Shown here one piece after another: positions 6,747 to 15,074 of a DNA stretch of 64,000 nucleotides. Where the stretch lies: positions 33,433 to 97,432 of IMG/VR virus record IMGVR_UViG_3300017605_000706. The stretch is one strand, 5' to 3'. Each line of letters opens with the position of its first letter. The stretch's first letter is position 1. The position numbers were made by a program, and so were the translations under genes. The DNA comes from a virus. The notes beneath the pieces were generated by a model that saw only the letters and a program-made list of their open reading frames with translations, was not told the DNA's origin and did not search any database.

Positions 6747-7805
6747 TCATTGACGCAGAATCTCGGCAATTCGTGAACCGGCTCCACCGTCGCCGAACCG
6801 CCCACGCGACTTCCGGCGGCACCTGATCGCGACAGGGACCATTCGTAGTAGTTCATCGATCTGATCGCCTATCAGCCGGCAAGCGCTGTCCAGCGCTTCG
6901 GGGCGCTCAGTCTCACGCCGCAGGATCAGGCACGGCTTCTCGGCGTCCGCCGCTTCTTCGATGAGGCCCCCTGAGTCCGTAATGACCAAGCTCGACCAGT
7001 CTACAAGCTGCGCCATCGCCGTGTGCTCGAGAGGGCCAGGCAAAACAACATGGGGCGGCAAGACAGCCTCTTGCATCATGGCTTTGAGCTTGGGGTTGGC
7101 GTGCGCGGGCCAAACGGCCAAGTAGTCCTTCGGCAAGCTGGCGATCAAAGACACGAGCTTGGGCATGATGCTGTCCCACGCCTCGCGTCGGTGGCACGTA
7201 ATCAAGATGATCGGCTTGCCCGCAGCCCGCTCGACGATGTCCGAGACGATCGACGGCGTCGTGTGCTCAAGAGCCGATCGGAACGCGTCGATACCCGTGT
7301 TGCCGGTGACGTGAATCTCACCCTCAACCTGTTCCCGACGAAGGTTCCGCGCTGCCGCCTGCGTGGGCGCGAAGTGCAGTGTGGCGATCTTCGAGATCGC
7401 GCGGCGGTTCATCTCTTCAGGAAACGGGCTAAACACCGTCGGCGAGCGCAAGCCGGCTTCGATGTGCGCCACGCGTGTCCCGCTCAAGAACGCGGCCTGA
7501 GCGCCTGCGAATGCCGTGGCGGTATCGCCTTGCACCACGGCGTACGCATACTCCCCCCAGCCTACCCTACCCGATCCCAACTCCTTGATAGCATTACCGA
7601 CGAACTCCGTCAAGCTTCCTGTTGTACGATCGACTTCGATCCACTGATCAGGGATCAGGCCCTGCTCGCGGAGATGGCTAGTCAACAGCTCGCGGTGTTG
7701 CGTAACAGCGATCAGATGACATGACTTGCCGAGCGCACGAACGGTACTGGCGACCTTCATGCATTCCGGTCTAGTGCCTATGATGACAGCCCCCCGGCGC
7801 GTCAC
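6747..7805 (-). CDS. wecB: UDP-N-acetylglucosamine 2-epimerase (non-hydrolysing)
   Basis: The 352-aa protein has the features of the WecB/MnaA family: N-terminal GTRPE, HIEAGLRS, PEEMNRR, GNTGID, and TDSGG.IEEA in the second Rossmann half. Length is close to the usual 360-380 aa. The enzyme interconverts UDP-GlcNAc and UDP-ManNAc in the cytoplasm. With the UDP-sugar dehydrogenase at 11241 it could supply UDP-ManNAcA. CHRREAW replaces the commoner HRREN. GTG start with an extended -10 six bases upstream. Confidence 0.9.
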   Translation of the reverse strand: MTRRGAVIIGTRPECMKVASTVRALGKSCHLIAVTQHRELLTSHLREQGLIPDQWIEVDRTTGSLTEFVGNAIKELGSGRVGWGEYAYAVVQGDTATAFAGAQAAFLSGTRVAHIEAGLRSPTVFSPFPEEMNRRAISKIATLHFAPTQAAARNLRREQVEGEIHVTGNTGIDAFRSALEHTTPSIVSDIVERAAGKPIILITCHRREAWDSIMPKLVSLIASLPKDYLAVWPAHANPKLKAMMQEAVLPPHVVLPGPLEHTAMAQLVDWSSLVITDSGGLIEEAADAEKPCLILRRETERPEALDSACRLIGDQIDELLRMVPVAIRCRRKSRGRFGDGGAGSRIAEILRQ

Positions 7806-7811
7806 ACCTTG

Positions 7812-7820
7812 ATGCTAACA
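7812..7820 (-). promoter_or_regulatory. Extended -10 box for the epimerase gene
   Basis: Minus-strand reading TG-T-TAGCAT, six bases, GTG start. Compact spacing suggests a leaderless mRNA, as for the neighbouring metalloprotease gene. Confidence 0.45.
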
Positions 7821-7866
7821 CAGTTGACGGGCAGGTTCGACCTATAGCAGGCTAGGCGGAGTTCTG

Positions 7867-9447
7867 ATGACAAGACCTTTGGTTTGCGGGTTCCTGAAAG
7901 CGCGTAACGAAATTCTGAGGGGTAACCTCCACCGTTGCATAGAGAACCTGTCTAAGTACGTAGACACGATCGTTGCGTGCGACGACGGCAGCACCGACGG
8001 TACACGTGAGTACCTTCAAAGCGTCATTCCAAAAGATCAGCTGCTCTTGATCGATCCCGGTGATCAGGACTTTCGTAAAGAGCTGGCTGTCAAGAATCAG
8101 ATGCTTGATATGGTCAGACGGATCAACCCGGTGTTCGTCTTCTGGGCAGACACCGACGAGACCGTCGACGAAAGCCAAATCCACCTGATCCGGCCTTTCC
8201 TGCTTGCGCAGAAAGACAAGCACGAGGTTCACGCCTGGCGCTCTCACTACCTACAGCTGTGGCGCAACAAAGAGTACTGCCGCACCGACGACGGATTTGG
8301 GGACGGGCGCTTCGTCAAAGTATGGCGGTGGCAGCCGGGACTTAGCTTCAGAATCATTGATGGCACTCACCACCAGCAGTTTCCCCAGCAGATCGACCTC
8401 ACGAAAGTCGAAGACACGCCTTGGAAAGTCATCCACTGGGGCAACTACGGGGTGAGCCTTCGCTGGAAAGCTATTCAGTACTACGGCGGTCTCGGTGGCG
8501 TTGAGCGTCACATGAACTTCGAGGATGCGACTTACGAGTCGACGGACAAGCTTCTCGGCAAGCCGGTATCAGCGCCGCTGGCGCCCAAGCCGGTCCCGTA
8601 CACGCCTCGTGAGAAGCGCGTCATTCTTGACATGAAGAACCTGAAGAATCTGCCTTCATGGTTCACAGTGGTTATTCCTACGTTCAATCGTGCTGCGTTT
8701 CTGCCTGAGACGCTCAACTCGCTCCTACGTCAGACGTACCAGAATTGGGTAGCTGTCGTCCTCGATGACGGCTCGACGGACAACACGTACGATTTGATGC
8801 AGAAAGCGATGGAACGCGACCCGCGTATCTTCTACTGTCGCTACGACAAGCTCGGCGCAGTCGCCATGAATGAGCGCGGCGGTGACATGGCAAGTGAGTT
8901 CACTGAGTACTGGACGCGCCTTGGCAGTGATGACACGTTCGAGCCTCACAAACTGCGCATGGACGCGGCTGCGATGAGCCTCGGGCACGATCTTGTCTAT
9001 GGGTCGTACCGTGTACACAGAGACGGCGCGCTCGCGGAGATCTGCAACCTGCCCGAGGACAAGACAGCGCTTCGGGACCGCTTTGCCGCTGGCGGTTTCG
9101 CGGTCTCGTGGGCTAATATTGCGTGCACGTCAAAGCTGCTACGTAAAGTCAAGAAGCACTACGGTTCGTATTGCGACGCGCGCCTACGTAACATGGAAGA
9201 CTTCCTGGTCAACTACAGGCTCACGCGCTTTGCGAAGCCGGTCTGGCGTGGCATCTACAAAGACACCGTCATCATCGACCCTGGCGTGCCCATGATCGAA
9301 CAGATGAGCGCGGATCGTGACAACATCAAGCATGACGCCATGTGGCGCGTGAACCCGGTTGGCGCGTCATCGGACACTCAGACAACTGCAAACGAAGACG
9401 TTCTCACTCGAGAGCTGATCGCCGAGGACATCAAGAAATGGATCTGA
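7867..9447 (+). CDS. Two-domain family 2 glycosyltransferase
   Basis: The 526-aa protein contains two GT-A domains. The first (about 1-230) has CDDGSTDGT and a WADTDE acceptor-like motif. The second (from about 262) starts WFTVVIPTFNRAAFLPETL and has LDDGSTDNT and GSDD. Two GT2 modules in one chain are typical of enzymes building alternating or short oligosaccharides. Starts with a GGCGGAG site and overlaps the methyltransferase gene by 10 bp. It heads the plus-strand glycan block. Confidence 0.9.
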   Translation: MTRPLVCGFLKARNEILRGNLHRCIENLSKYVDTIVACDDGSTDGTREYLQSVIPKDQLLLIDPGDQDFRKELAVKNQMLDMVRRINPVFVFWADTDETVDESQIHLIRPFLLAQKDKHEVHAWRSHYLQLWRNKEYCRTDDGFGDGRFVKVWRWQPGLSFRIIDGTHHQQFPQQIDLTKVEDTPWKVIHWGNYGVSLRWKAIQYYGGLGGVERHMNFEDATYESTDKLLGKPVSAPLAPKPVPYTPREKRVILDMKNLKNLPSWFTVVIPTFNRAAFLPETLNSLLRQTYQNWVAVVLDDGSTDNTYDLMQKAMERDPRIFYCRYDKLGAVAMNERGGDMASEFTEYWTRLGSDDTFEPHKLRMDAAAMSLGHDLVYGSYRVHRDGALAEICNLPEDKTALRDRFAAGGFAVSWANIACTSKLLRKVKKHYGSYCDARLRNMEDFLVNYRLTRFAKPVWRGIYKDTVIIDPGVPMIEQMSADRDNIKHDAMWRVNPVGASSDTQTTANEDVLTRELIAEDIKKWI

Positions 9448-10094
9448 TCAAGGCCCGGGAATTCTGGACGTGCGCGGCCGGCTTCCCTGTAGATAAAGAA
9501 GCAATTTATCCCCAGCACAGGATCGCTCAGCAGTTCGACGATATCGTTGCTAAGAGCGTCCTCGAATACGGCTGTGGCGGAGGCTCTGATACGCTGAGCT
9601 TCCTGCGCCGCGGCAACCGCGTGTACTACGCGGACATCGTACCGGGCAACGTTCAGACAACGTCGTCGCGTGTGGCCGATGCAGGCTTCGCGTCGATGGC
9701 TCGGCCGATTACGCTTGCTGCGTCGGACGCGATCCCGCTCAAGGATGCGTCGATCGACGTTGTCTCGAGCCATGGCGTAATTCACCACATTGAAGAGCCG
9801 TTCGCAGTCCTGCTCGAGTTCCATCGGATCCTGAAGCCTGGCGGTTTGATCTACGTCATGTTGTACAGTGAAAAGCTGCGCGCGGATCTTGATCCTGAGG
9901 TCAAGAAGCGGACTGACAGAGGCGCGTCCGAAGGTCGCGCGTTCGGCGAAGCTACCGACGGTGACGGCTGTCCGTACGCAAGGCCGTACACTGAATCAGA
10001 GGGCCGCGATCTGCTCACGAACGCAGGCTTCACCGTCACGAGTACGTATGAATATCTCGACGGCAAGTTCAGGACTTTCAGGGGAGTCAAGTGA
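9438..10094 (+). CDS. Class I SAM-dependent methyltransferase
   Basis: The 218-aa protein shows the SAM-binding glycine motif (VLEYGCGGGSDTL), the acidic end of strand 2 (YYADIVPGN) and motif IV-VI of Methyltransf_11 (DAIPLKDASIDVVSSHGVIHH, ILKPGGLIYVMLY). ATG 9438 lies inside the end of the glycosyltransferase gene, so the two are coupled. It probably methylates a sugar or a small-molecule intermediate; the substrate is not evident. Confidence 0.88.
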   Translation: MDLIKAREFWTCAAGFPVDKEAIYPQHRIAQQFDDIVAKSVLEYGCGGGSDTLSFLRRGNRVYYADIVPGNVQTTSSRVADAGFASMARPITLAASDAIPLKDASIDVVSSHGVIHHIEEPFAVLLEFHRILKPGGLIYVMLYSEKLRADLDPEVKKRTDRGASEGRAFGEATDGDGCPYARPYTESEGRDLLTNAGFTVTSTYEYLDGKFRTFRGVK

Positions 10095-10276
10095 TCTTTG
10101 CGAAGTCGGATAAACTGGAAACGTGCACGTGCTTTTGCCACATTCCAGAAGGCAAGCAGTGGCGGCTACACTGCTTCGGCCCGTGCTGTGATCAGCCTGA
10201 TCAAAGCGCGCCCGATCCTATGATTGCAGGGCAAATCAAGGCTGAACATGACCGCGTTCTAATGGGAGTCAAGTAA
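10091..10276 (+). CDS. Small Cys-rich protein
   Basis: GTG start overlapping the methyltransferase stop. The 61-aa product has CTCFCHI and CFGPCC motifs that could bind zinc or another metal. It is squeezed between glycan genes and shares their operon. Function unknown. Confidence 0.75.
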   Translation: MIFAKSDKLETCTCFCHIPEGKQWRLHCFGPCCDQPDQSAPDPMIAGQIKAEHDRVLMGVK

Positions 10277-10504
10277 ATGGCGAGTCGTAAAAAAGTCACG
10301 ATCGACGTTTTGTCTAACGGTTTCGTCGTAGACTACATAGGTTCTTCTAGTATCGCGCATCCACGCGTCATCAAGACGTTCGAGGAACTCGCCACTGAGT
10401 TGTGGTCGCTTCTAGGCGAAGCACACAACGTCGGCGATAGGGCCGACTTGATCGTCACGCGAAGCGGCGTAACGACGTCTGCTGACAAGATCAGGAAGCA
10501 CTGA
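10277..10504 (+). CDS. Small unknown protein
   Basis: The 75-aa product starts directly after the previous stop and begins MASRKKVTIDVLSNGFVVDY. It has a beta-beta-alpha pattern (TIDVLSNGFVVDYIG followed by a Leu-rich helix). Such short proteins often act as virion or regulatory accessories in phages. No family recognised. Confidence 0.75.
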   Translation: MASRKKVTIDVLSNGFVVDYIGSSSIAHPRVIKTFEELATELWSLLGEAHNVGDRADLIVTRSGVTTSADKIRKH

Positions 10505-10509
10505 CAGCG

Positions 10510-10704
10510 ATGATCTTCGAGCGAAGAACAGACGATGTCGACTTGAGAAAGCAGCCATGCTGCTGCTGTGTCTGCAAAGAAGTGTCGTTGTGCACGCCGT
10601 CCAACGACTTCTATACGACGCCGATCACGGGCGATTTTCTCGTCTGTGAGCGGTGCTTTTGGGCCAATCGGCATCAAGACGTGGAGATGACCAAGTGCCG
10701 CTAA
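10510..10704 (+). CDS. Small zinc-ribbon-like protein
   Basis: The 64-aa protein has CCCCVCKE and, about forty residues later, VCERCFW, giving two CxxC-type pairs as in zinc ribbons. It overlaps the following methyltransferase gene by 10 bp. The role is unknown; its place suggests a partner of the glycan enzymes. Confidence 0.75.
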   Translation: MIFERRTDDVDLRKQPCCCCVCKEVSLCTPSNDFYTTPITGDFLVCERCFWANRHQDVEMTKCR

Positions 10705-11240
10705 CGTCACCGCACTTCAGCGACAAGATCGAAGATTGGTTGCGCATCGTCCAGGCTGGCGGCGAGGCGCTGTTCACGGACAAAGACGTGCTGGATCTCG
10801 GGCCGTCCTACGGTATCGACACGTACATGTTCGCGCCCAAGTGCCGTAGCTACACCGTCGTCGAGACGGCGCCTGACGTCCTCGAGCATCTCGCCAAGCT
10901 TCAATCCGTCGTCAACTTCAACGTCGTCGTGCACAACCTCCAACGCACGCTGCCGTTCTCCGACGCCAGCTTCGACCTCGTCATGGACCTGGGTACGCTC
11001 GACAACGTCTTGGGCGGTGTCCTGCCATACCAAGAGTGCATGCGCGTCCTGCGCCCTGGAGGCCTGTTCCTCTGCGCGTTCGCGAACCAGGAAGTCTTGG
11101 GAACGCGCTTTTCGGAGTGTGGCGACGAAGAGCGCCGTACGTACCACGAGCTTGTTGCGCTACTGACCGACGCGGGCGCCAAAGACGTCGTCGGTGCGCG
11201 AGTCATGCAGGCTCGTGCGGGCCTGATTGCGAGGAAGTAG
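10695..11240 (+). CDS. Class I SAM-dependent methyltransferase
   Basis: GTG 10695 is preferred because GGAG lies 8 nt upstream. The 181-aa protein has VLDLGPSYGIDT (SAM loop), VVETAP, LPFSDASFDLVMDLGTLD and VLRPGGLFLCAF, matching Methyltransf_11. It resembles but is shorter than the 9438 enzyme. Its stop directly precedes the dehydrogenase start. Likely modifies the same glycan or nucleotide sugar. Confidence 0.87.
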   Translation: MPLTSPHFSDKIEDWLRIVQAGGEALFTDKDVLDLGPSYGIDTYMFAPKCRSYTVVETAPDVLEHLAKLQSVVNFNVVVHNLQRTLPFSDASFDLVMDLGTLDNVLGGVLPYQECMRVLRPGGLFLCAFANQEVLGTRFSECGDEERRTYHELVALLTDAGAKDVVGARVMQARAGLIARK

Positions 11241-12542
11241 ATGACTAGCTACGATTTGGCCGTTCATTCCGGCGGATACGTCGGTCTCACGTGCGCGATC
11301 CATTTCGCAAAGGCAGGTAAGCGCGTCATCTGCTACGATCCCGATAGCCGTGTCGTTGACGGCATCAACTCAGGACAGCCGAAGGCCGGCGAATTCCTGG
11401 GTTACCTCGGCAATACGTACCCGCGCGAGAACCTGATTGCCACGAGCACCTTCGAAGAGACTCTAAGCTGCGACGTTCATATCCTGGCCGTCCCCAGTGA
11501 AAAAGATGACGAGCCTTGGATGTTGATTGTTGAGGGCTGCCTCAGCATGATCGCGCGTGAGCGCGCTGGTAAGAAGACGCTTGTCATCATCGAGAGCACG
11601 CTTCAGCCGGGCGCCGTTGACGGCTTTATCAGGGCCAACTCGAGCCTGATCTCGGACACGCTCGAGATCGCTGTCTGTCCAAGGCGCGACTGGTTCGCTG
11701 ATTCTAATAAGAATCTCAGTAGCTTACCTCGCGTCGTCGGCGGCTACACGCCAAGTGCGACTGATTGGGCATGCGAAGTCCTGTCGACCGTCACGCCGCC
11801 CGAGAAGCTCATGAAGACGAGCTATCGAACTGCCGAAGTCACTAAGGCGCTAGAGAACGCGCTCTTCCACGCGCCCATCGCGTTGTGCCACAGCCTTGCG
11901 CTAGCCTACCCCGAGCTGGATATCGCCGAAGCGGCGCGCCTCGCAGCGACGCACTGGCGCTTCGAGAGCTTCGGCGGTCTGCACCTGAACTTGGGCACCT
12001 CTGGAAGATGTGTGCCAATCGGCTCGAAATATTTGCGCGACGGCGCAGGTGATCAGATTGTCGATCTGCTCGATTCTGTCCTCGATACCGAAGACGAGAT
12101 GCCCGAGGCCGTCGCCCAGGCGATCACGCGGCGTATAGGGCCTGACGCGCGCGTATTGATCCTCGGTGTCGCGTATCGGCCTGGGTTCCGGGACGCCGGC
12201 ATGTCGGGCGGGCTACGCGTAGCCCGCGCGTTCATGAGCCCCGTCAAGATTGACTTCGCCGATCCCGTCTTCGCCAATTACGAGATCTGCGACTTAGCGC
12301 GCAAGTACGGCCTTCAGAACTTCGAAATCGTCGACGTGGGTGAACTGCACGAAGAGCGTTTGGCGACGTATGCCGCTGTCATCTTGGCCACACCGCACGC
12401 GCAGTTTGCGAACCTGCCTGAGCGCTTCACGCGACTAGGCCAAGTGCTGTTCGACGCGCGCGGCGCGTGGCTATCCCAGAGACAAACGTTCCAAGATCGT
12501 AGTATACTGTACTTGAACGTTGGCTCACCGGGATGGCGTTGA
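11241..12542 (+). CDS. UDP-glucose/UDP-ManNAc 6-dehydrogenase family enzyme
   Basis: The 433-aa protein has the three-domain layout of UDP-sugar dehydrogenases: an N-terminal NAD fold (GGYVGL at 11-16), a central helix with the catalytic region KALENAL (Lys202), the nucleophile loop GTSGRCVPI (Cys257), and the C-terminal domain (VLILGVAYRPGFRD). With the WecB-like epimerase nearby, UDP-ManNAc is the more likely substrate, giving UDP-ManNAcA, but UDP-Glc cannot be excluded. The first Gly of the usual GxGYVG is replaced by His-Ser-Gly-Gly. Confidence 0.88.
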   Translation: MTSYDLAVHSGGYVGLTCAIHFAKAGKRVICYDPDSRVVDGINSGQPKAGEFLGYLGNTYPRENLIATSTFEETLSCDVHILAVPSEKDDEPWMLIVEGCLSMIARERAGKKTLVIIESTLQPGAVDGFIRANSSLISDTLEIAVCPRRDWFADSNKNLSSLPRVVGGYTPSATDWACEVLSTVTPPEKLMKTSYRTAEVTKALENALFHAPIALCHSLALAYPELDIAEAARLAATHWRFESFGGLHLNLGTSGRCVPIGSKYLRDGAGDQIVDLLDSVLDTEDEMPEAVAQAITRRIGPDARVLILGVAYRPGFRDAGMSGGLRVARAFMSPVKIDFADPVFANYEICDLARKYGLQNFEIVDVGELHEERLATYAAVILATPHAQFANLPERFTRLGQVLFDARGAWLSQRQTFQDRSILYLNVGSPGWR

Positions 12543-12545
12543 GAT

Positions 12546-12926
12546 ATGGCTAACCGCCCAGGAATCACCGAAGCGAGCCAGCGCGCGCAGGAACGCGTAC
12601 GCGCGACAGTGACCACACCTCGGAGTAGCATGGCTAAAGATTACGTATTCGACGCAGCTCGTTTTGCAGGCGAGCGTTCTGACCCAGACACGCATACGTA
12701 CCTCGTCGAAATTCATCAAGCAGGCGAGACTGTGTTCACCAACCGTGTCGACGCCCTCAGCGTCGAAGGCGCGCTAAGCGCAACGCGCCAGCGCCTCGAC
12801 AGCTTGTCGCTCGAAGACCGCAAGAGACTCGTCGGCGACGCGCCGTACGAGATCCAAATCTCTCGCCGATTCAAAATCGTTCCCAAAGTCGTCCATATCG
12901 TCGTAGATACCGAGGAAGTGACCTGA
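12546..12926 (+). CDS. Unknown protein in glycan block
   Basis: The 126-aa product lies between two sugar-nucleotide enzymes. An internal ATG at 12630 (MAKDYVFDA) could be the true start. The C-terminal part alternates strand and helix (THTYLVEIHQAGETVF...; IVPKVVHIVVDTEEV). No family recognised. ATGA-type overlap with the next gene. Confidence 0.75.
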   Translation: MANRPGITEASQRAQERVRATVTTPRSSMAKDYVFDAARFAGERSDPDTHTYLVEIHQAGETVFTNRVDALSVEGALSATRQRLDSLSLEDRKRLVGDAPYEIQISRRFKIVPKVVHIVVDTEEVT

Positions 12927-13987
12927 TGTCGTCGAGCGGTTGTAGCACAAAGCGCCCCAGTTCTGCCGCGTTGGCCCCAACCAAGCTGCGCCTCGTAGTT
13001 ACAGGGGCAAAAGGCTTTGTGGGATCGATCCTGTCGCTACGCGCTGTCGAGCGCGGTCATAGCGTTCTCGCGCTCGATAACGAGTCGCGAGGCCTGAACC
13101 CGATCGGTGCCAAGATAGGCGACTCGTACCAGAAATTCGACTGCATGCAGGGTATCGCAGAGGCGGTCAAGACACGCGGCTGGGATCGCATCGACGCTGT
13201 CGTGCACCTGGCCGCTGCGACTGGCAGCCTTGAACGCCCTCTCGATGAGCTGCTCGAGTTCAACGTCGGCATGACCCAGCACGTCTACACTGACGCGCTC
13301 GCGCTCGGCGCCAAGACGTTCCTGTGGCCGACGACAAGCCTCGCGCTAGGCGTACCCGATAGCCCCTACGTAGAGTCCAAGGAGCAAGCACTCCGCTGGC
13401 TGCTCCAAGTAGACAAGCAGGCGCGCATCTCACAGCCCGTGCGCTTCTTCAACATGACTGGCGCATACAAAGGCCTGACCGAGCGCCGGCTCAATGAAGT
13501 GCACATCCTACCCGTGATGCTACAGAAGTATCAGGCACGCGAGCAGTTCGTCGTCAACGGTGGCGACTACGCGACTGTAGATGGTAGCCCCAGCCGAGAC
13601 TTCACGAACATCGTCGACGCCGTCGACACGCTGCTAGACATCGCTGAGAACCGCGCTCGAGGTAAAGTTGATCAGCCTCGCGCCAAGGACGAAGCCGTCT
13701 GGCTGGGTACCGGCCAGAGTACGACGGTCCTCGAGCTGATCAAGATGTTCGATCAGTGGGTAGGCGCGCTTGACTACAAGATCGGCCCACGGCGCGCGTT
13801 CGACTGCGGGTCTCTGATTGTCGAGCCTACGCAGGCCTCGCAGTTCAAGGCCATGCGAGGCGGCCTCGTACCCGTGCGCATCTCGGTGCGCGATGAGCTA
13901 ATGGCGCTCATGGAAGACCCCGCAGCGGTCGCAGCTGAAGAGCCTGTCACAGAGACGGTCTTAAATCGAGTTGTGGAGACAGACTGA
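12926..13987 (+). CDS. NAD-dependent epimerase/dehydratase (extended SDR)
   Basis: The 353-aa protein has the dinucleotide motif GAKGFVG (27-33), VVHLAAATG, and the catalytic YVESK (Tyr147, Lys151), as in GalE/RmlB-type SDRs. The first 20 residues are an extra Ser-rich leader. It is the last large enzyme of the glycan block and probably interconverts a nucleotide sugar. The specific reaction cannot be read from the sequence. Confidence 0.88.
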   Translation: MSSSGCSTKRPSSAALAPTKLRLVVTGAKGFVGSILSLRAVERGHSVLALDNESRGLNPIGAKIGDSYQKFDCMQGIAEAVKTRGWDRIDAVVHLAAATGSLERPLDELLEFNVGMTQHVYTDALALGAKTFLWPTTSLALGVPDSPYVESKEQALRWLLQVDKQARISQPVRFFNMTGAYKGLTERRLNEVHILPVMLQKYQAREQFVVNGGDYATVDGSPSRDFTNIVDAVDTLLDIAENRARGKVDQPRAKDEAVWLGTGQSTTVLELIKMFDQWVGALDYKIGPRRAFDCGSLIVEPTQASQFKAMRGGLVPVRISVRDELMALMEDPAAVAAEEPVTETVLNRVVETD

Positions 13988-13990
13988 AAA

Positions 13991-14173
13991 ATGAAGATAG
14001 AGCAGATCAACAAGCTAGTGCGTAACCAGATCATCTACCATATTCAAGAAGATCTAAATGGTGGAGAAGGCCTCATGAAAGAGGTGTGGGAGGCGCTTGA
14101 AACGGACGCTGATTTTGGCGCAGCCCATACGGAAATGAAGCGTATTATCGAGGCGATCAAGACACTGAAATGA
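13991..14173 (+). CDS. Small helical protein, first of a tandem pair
   Basis: The 60-aa product is similar to the following gene: both share LVR.QII, a central EVWEALE/DVWAALE and a C-terminal IIEAI/IIARI helix. The pair is a tandem duplication with an ATGA overlap. All-helical; perhaps a small assembly or regulatory factor. Confidence 0.8.
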   Translation: MKIEQINKLVRNQIIYHIQEDLNGGEGLMKEVWEALETDADFGAAHTEMKRIIEAIKTLK

Positions 14174-14355
14174 CTCAGCAAGACGTCCGCAAGCTTGTCC
14201 GCCAGCAGATCATTGCCGCGATCAAGTACGATCTTGACACACGCGGCGATCTGCTTATGAAAGACGTCTGGGCGGCTCTCGAGGACGACGCCCAATTCGC
14301 GACAGCTCATGACGAGCTGCGCGCTATTATCGCCCGGATAGGCCCTAGTAAGTAA
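14170..14355 (+). CDS. Small helical protein, second of a tandem pair
   Basis: The 61-aa product is a paralogue of the 13991 gene (KLVRQQII, LMKDVWAALEDDAQFATAH). It is the last plus-strand gene before the convergent LamG pair, and its stop lies 1 bp from the end of the LamG gene. Function unknown. Confidence 0.8.
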   Translation: MTQQDVRKLVRQQIIAAIKYDLDTRGDLLMKDVWAALEDDAQFATAHDELRAIIARIGPSK

Positions 14356-14356
14356 A

Positions 14357-15073
14357 CTAGTCCTGCGTCATCAGGTTGTAGTGCGCTAGCAGCTGCGCAG
14401 CCGTCAACTCGTAGTTGTACAGCGCGACTTTGCCAACGCCGCCCTCGAAGAAGCTAGCGAAGTTTCGCGTTCCGATGCGAAACGGAGCGTCGTTGGCGAC
14501 GGGTACGATCGCCAGATCACTTAGGGAGTCTTGGTCCCTGAAGACGCCGTTCTTGAAGATCTTCGTGTATCCCGTTGGATACGCGCCACTGACGCTGACT
14601 GTGTTGACGACGAACGCGGCATGAATCCACTGGCCTGCCGTGACGGGATCTTGAAAGAACGACCCAATGCCAAACCCGCCAGCGGGGTTGTAGCATTCAC
14701 CTAGAATACGGTTTTCGCGGCCTTCTGTGTTGTTCAGGCCGTACATGCGCATGACGTATTCGTGCTTGCCCGGCGTCCCCTTGCCGAGCCAGTTTACGTA
14801 CCCTGTACCGTCTTCGTCCAAAAAGGTCAGTACGTCTGGGCGCATCCACGCTTCAATCGTGAGCACGCCCGTTGTTGGGATAGACATCGTCGCGGTAGAT
14901 GGGTACTCGACGTAGCAAGTTTGGCCACCGGACGGAAACAGCCATGCGAGGTCCCCGTTAGGGACCGCTGTATACCCGACAGCCGGCGACGTCCAGCCAC
15001 CTGTCTCGGGGATCATGTAGTGCACGGGCCCGTCATTCAGGATGGCTAGGTCGTACAAGCTGCTAGGCGGCAT
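14357..15073 (-). CDS. LamG/concanavalin A-like lectin domain protein
   Basis: The 238-aa protein is almost one domain with the LamG-type pattern: TGVLTIEAWMRPD, a middle part with KHEYVMRMYG, APFRIGTRNFASFFEGGVG and the C-terminal KVALYNYELTAAQLLAHYN motif typical of laminin G-like 3 domains. It starts MPPSSLYDLAIL, as does its neighbour. Such domains bind carbohydrates in phage fibres. It lacks a signal peptide, so it is more likely a virion adsorption part than a secreted protein. Confidence 0.85.
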   Translation of the reverse strand: MPPSSLYDLAILNDGPVHYMIPETGGWTSPAVGYTAVPNGDLAWLFPSGGQTCYVEYPSTATMSIPTTGVLTIEAWMRPDVLTFLDEDGTGYVNWLGKGTPGKHEYVMRMYGLNNTEGRENRILGECYNPAGGFGIGSFFQDPVTAGQWIHAAFVVNTVSVSGAYPTGYTKIFKNGVFRDQDSLSDLAIVPVANDAPFRIGTRNFASFFEGGVGKVALYNYELTAAQLLAHYNLMTQD

Positions 15074-15074
15074 A

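Noticed and set aside
7824-7848. Promoter for the double glycosyltransferase gene (TTGACG ... TATAGC)
   Set aside because: The spacing is only 13 bp and the -10 is weak; not convincing.
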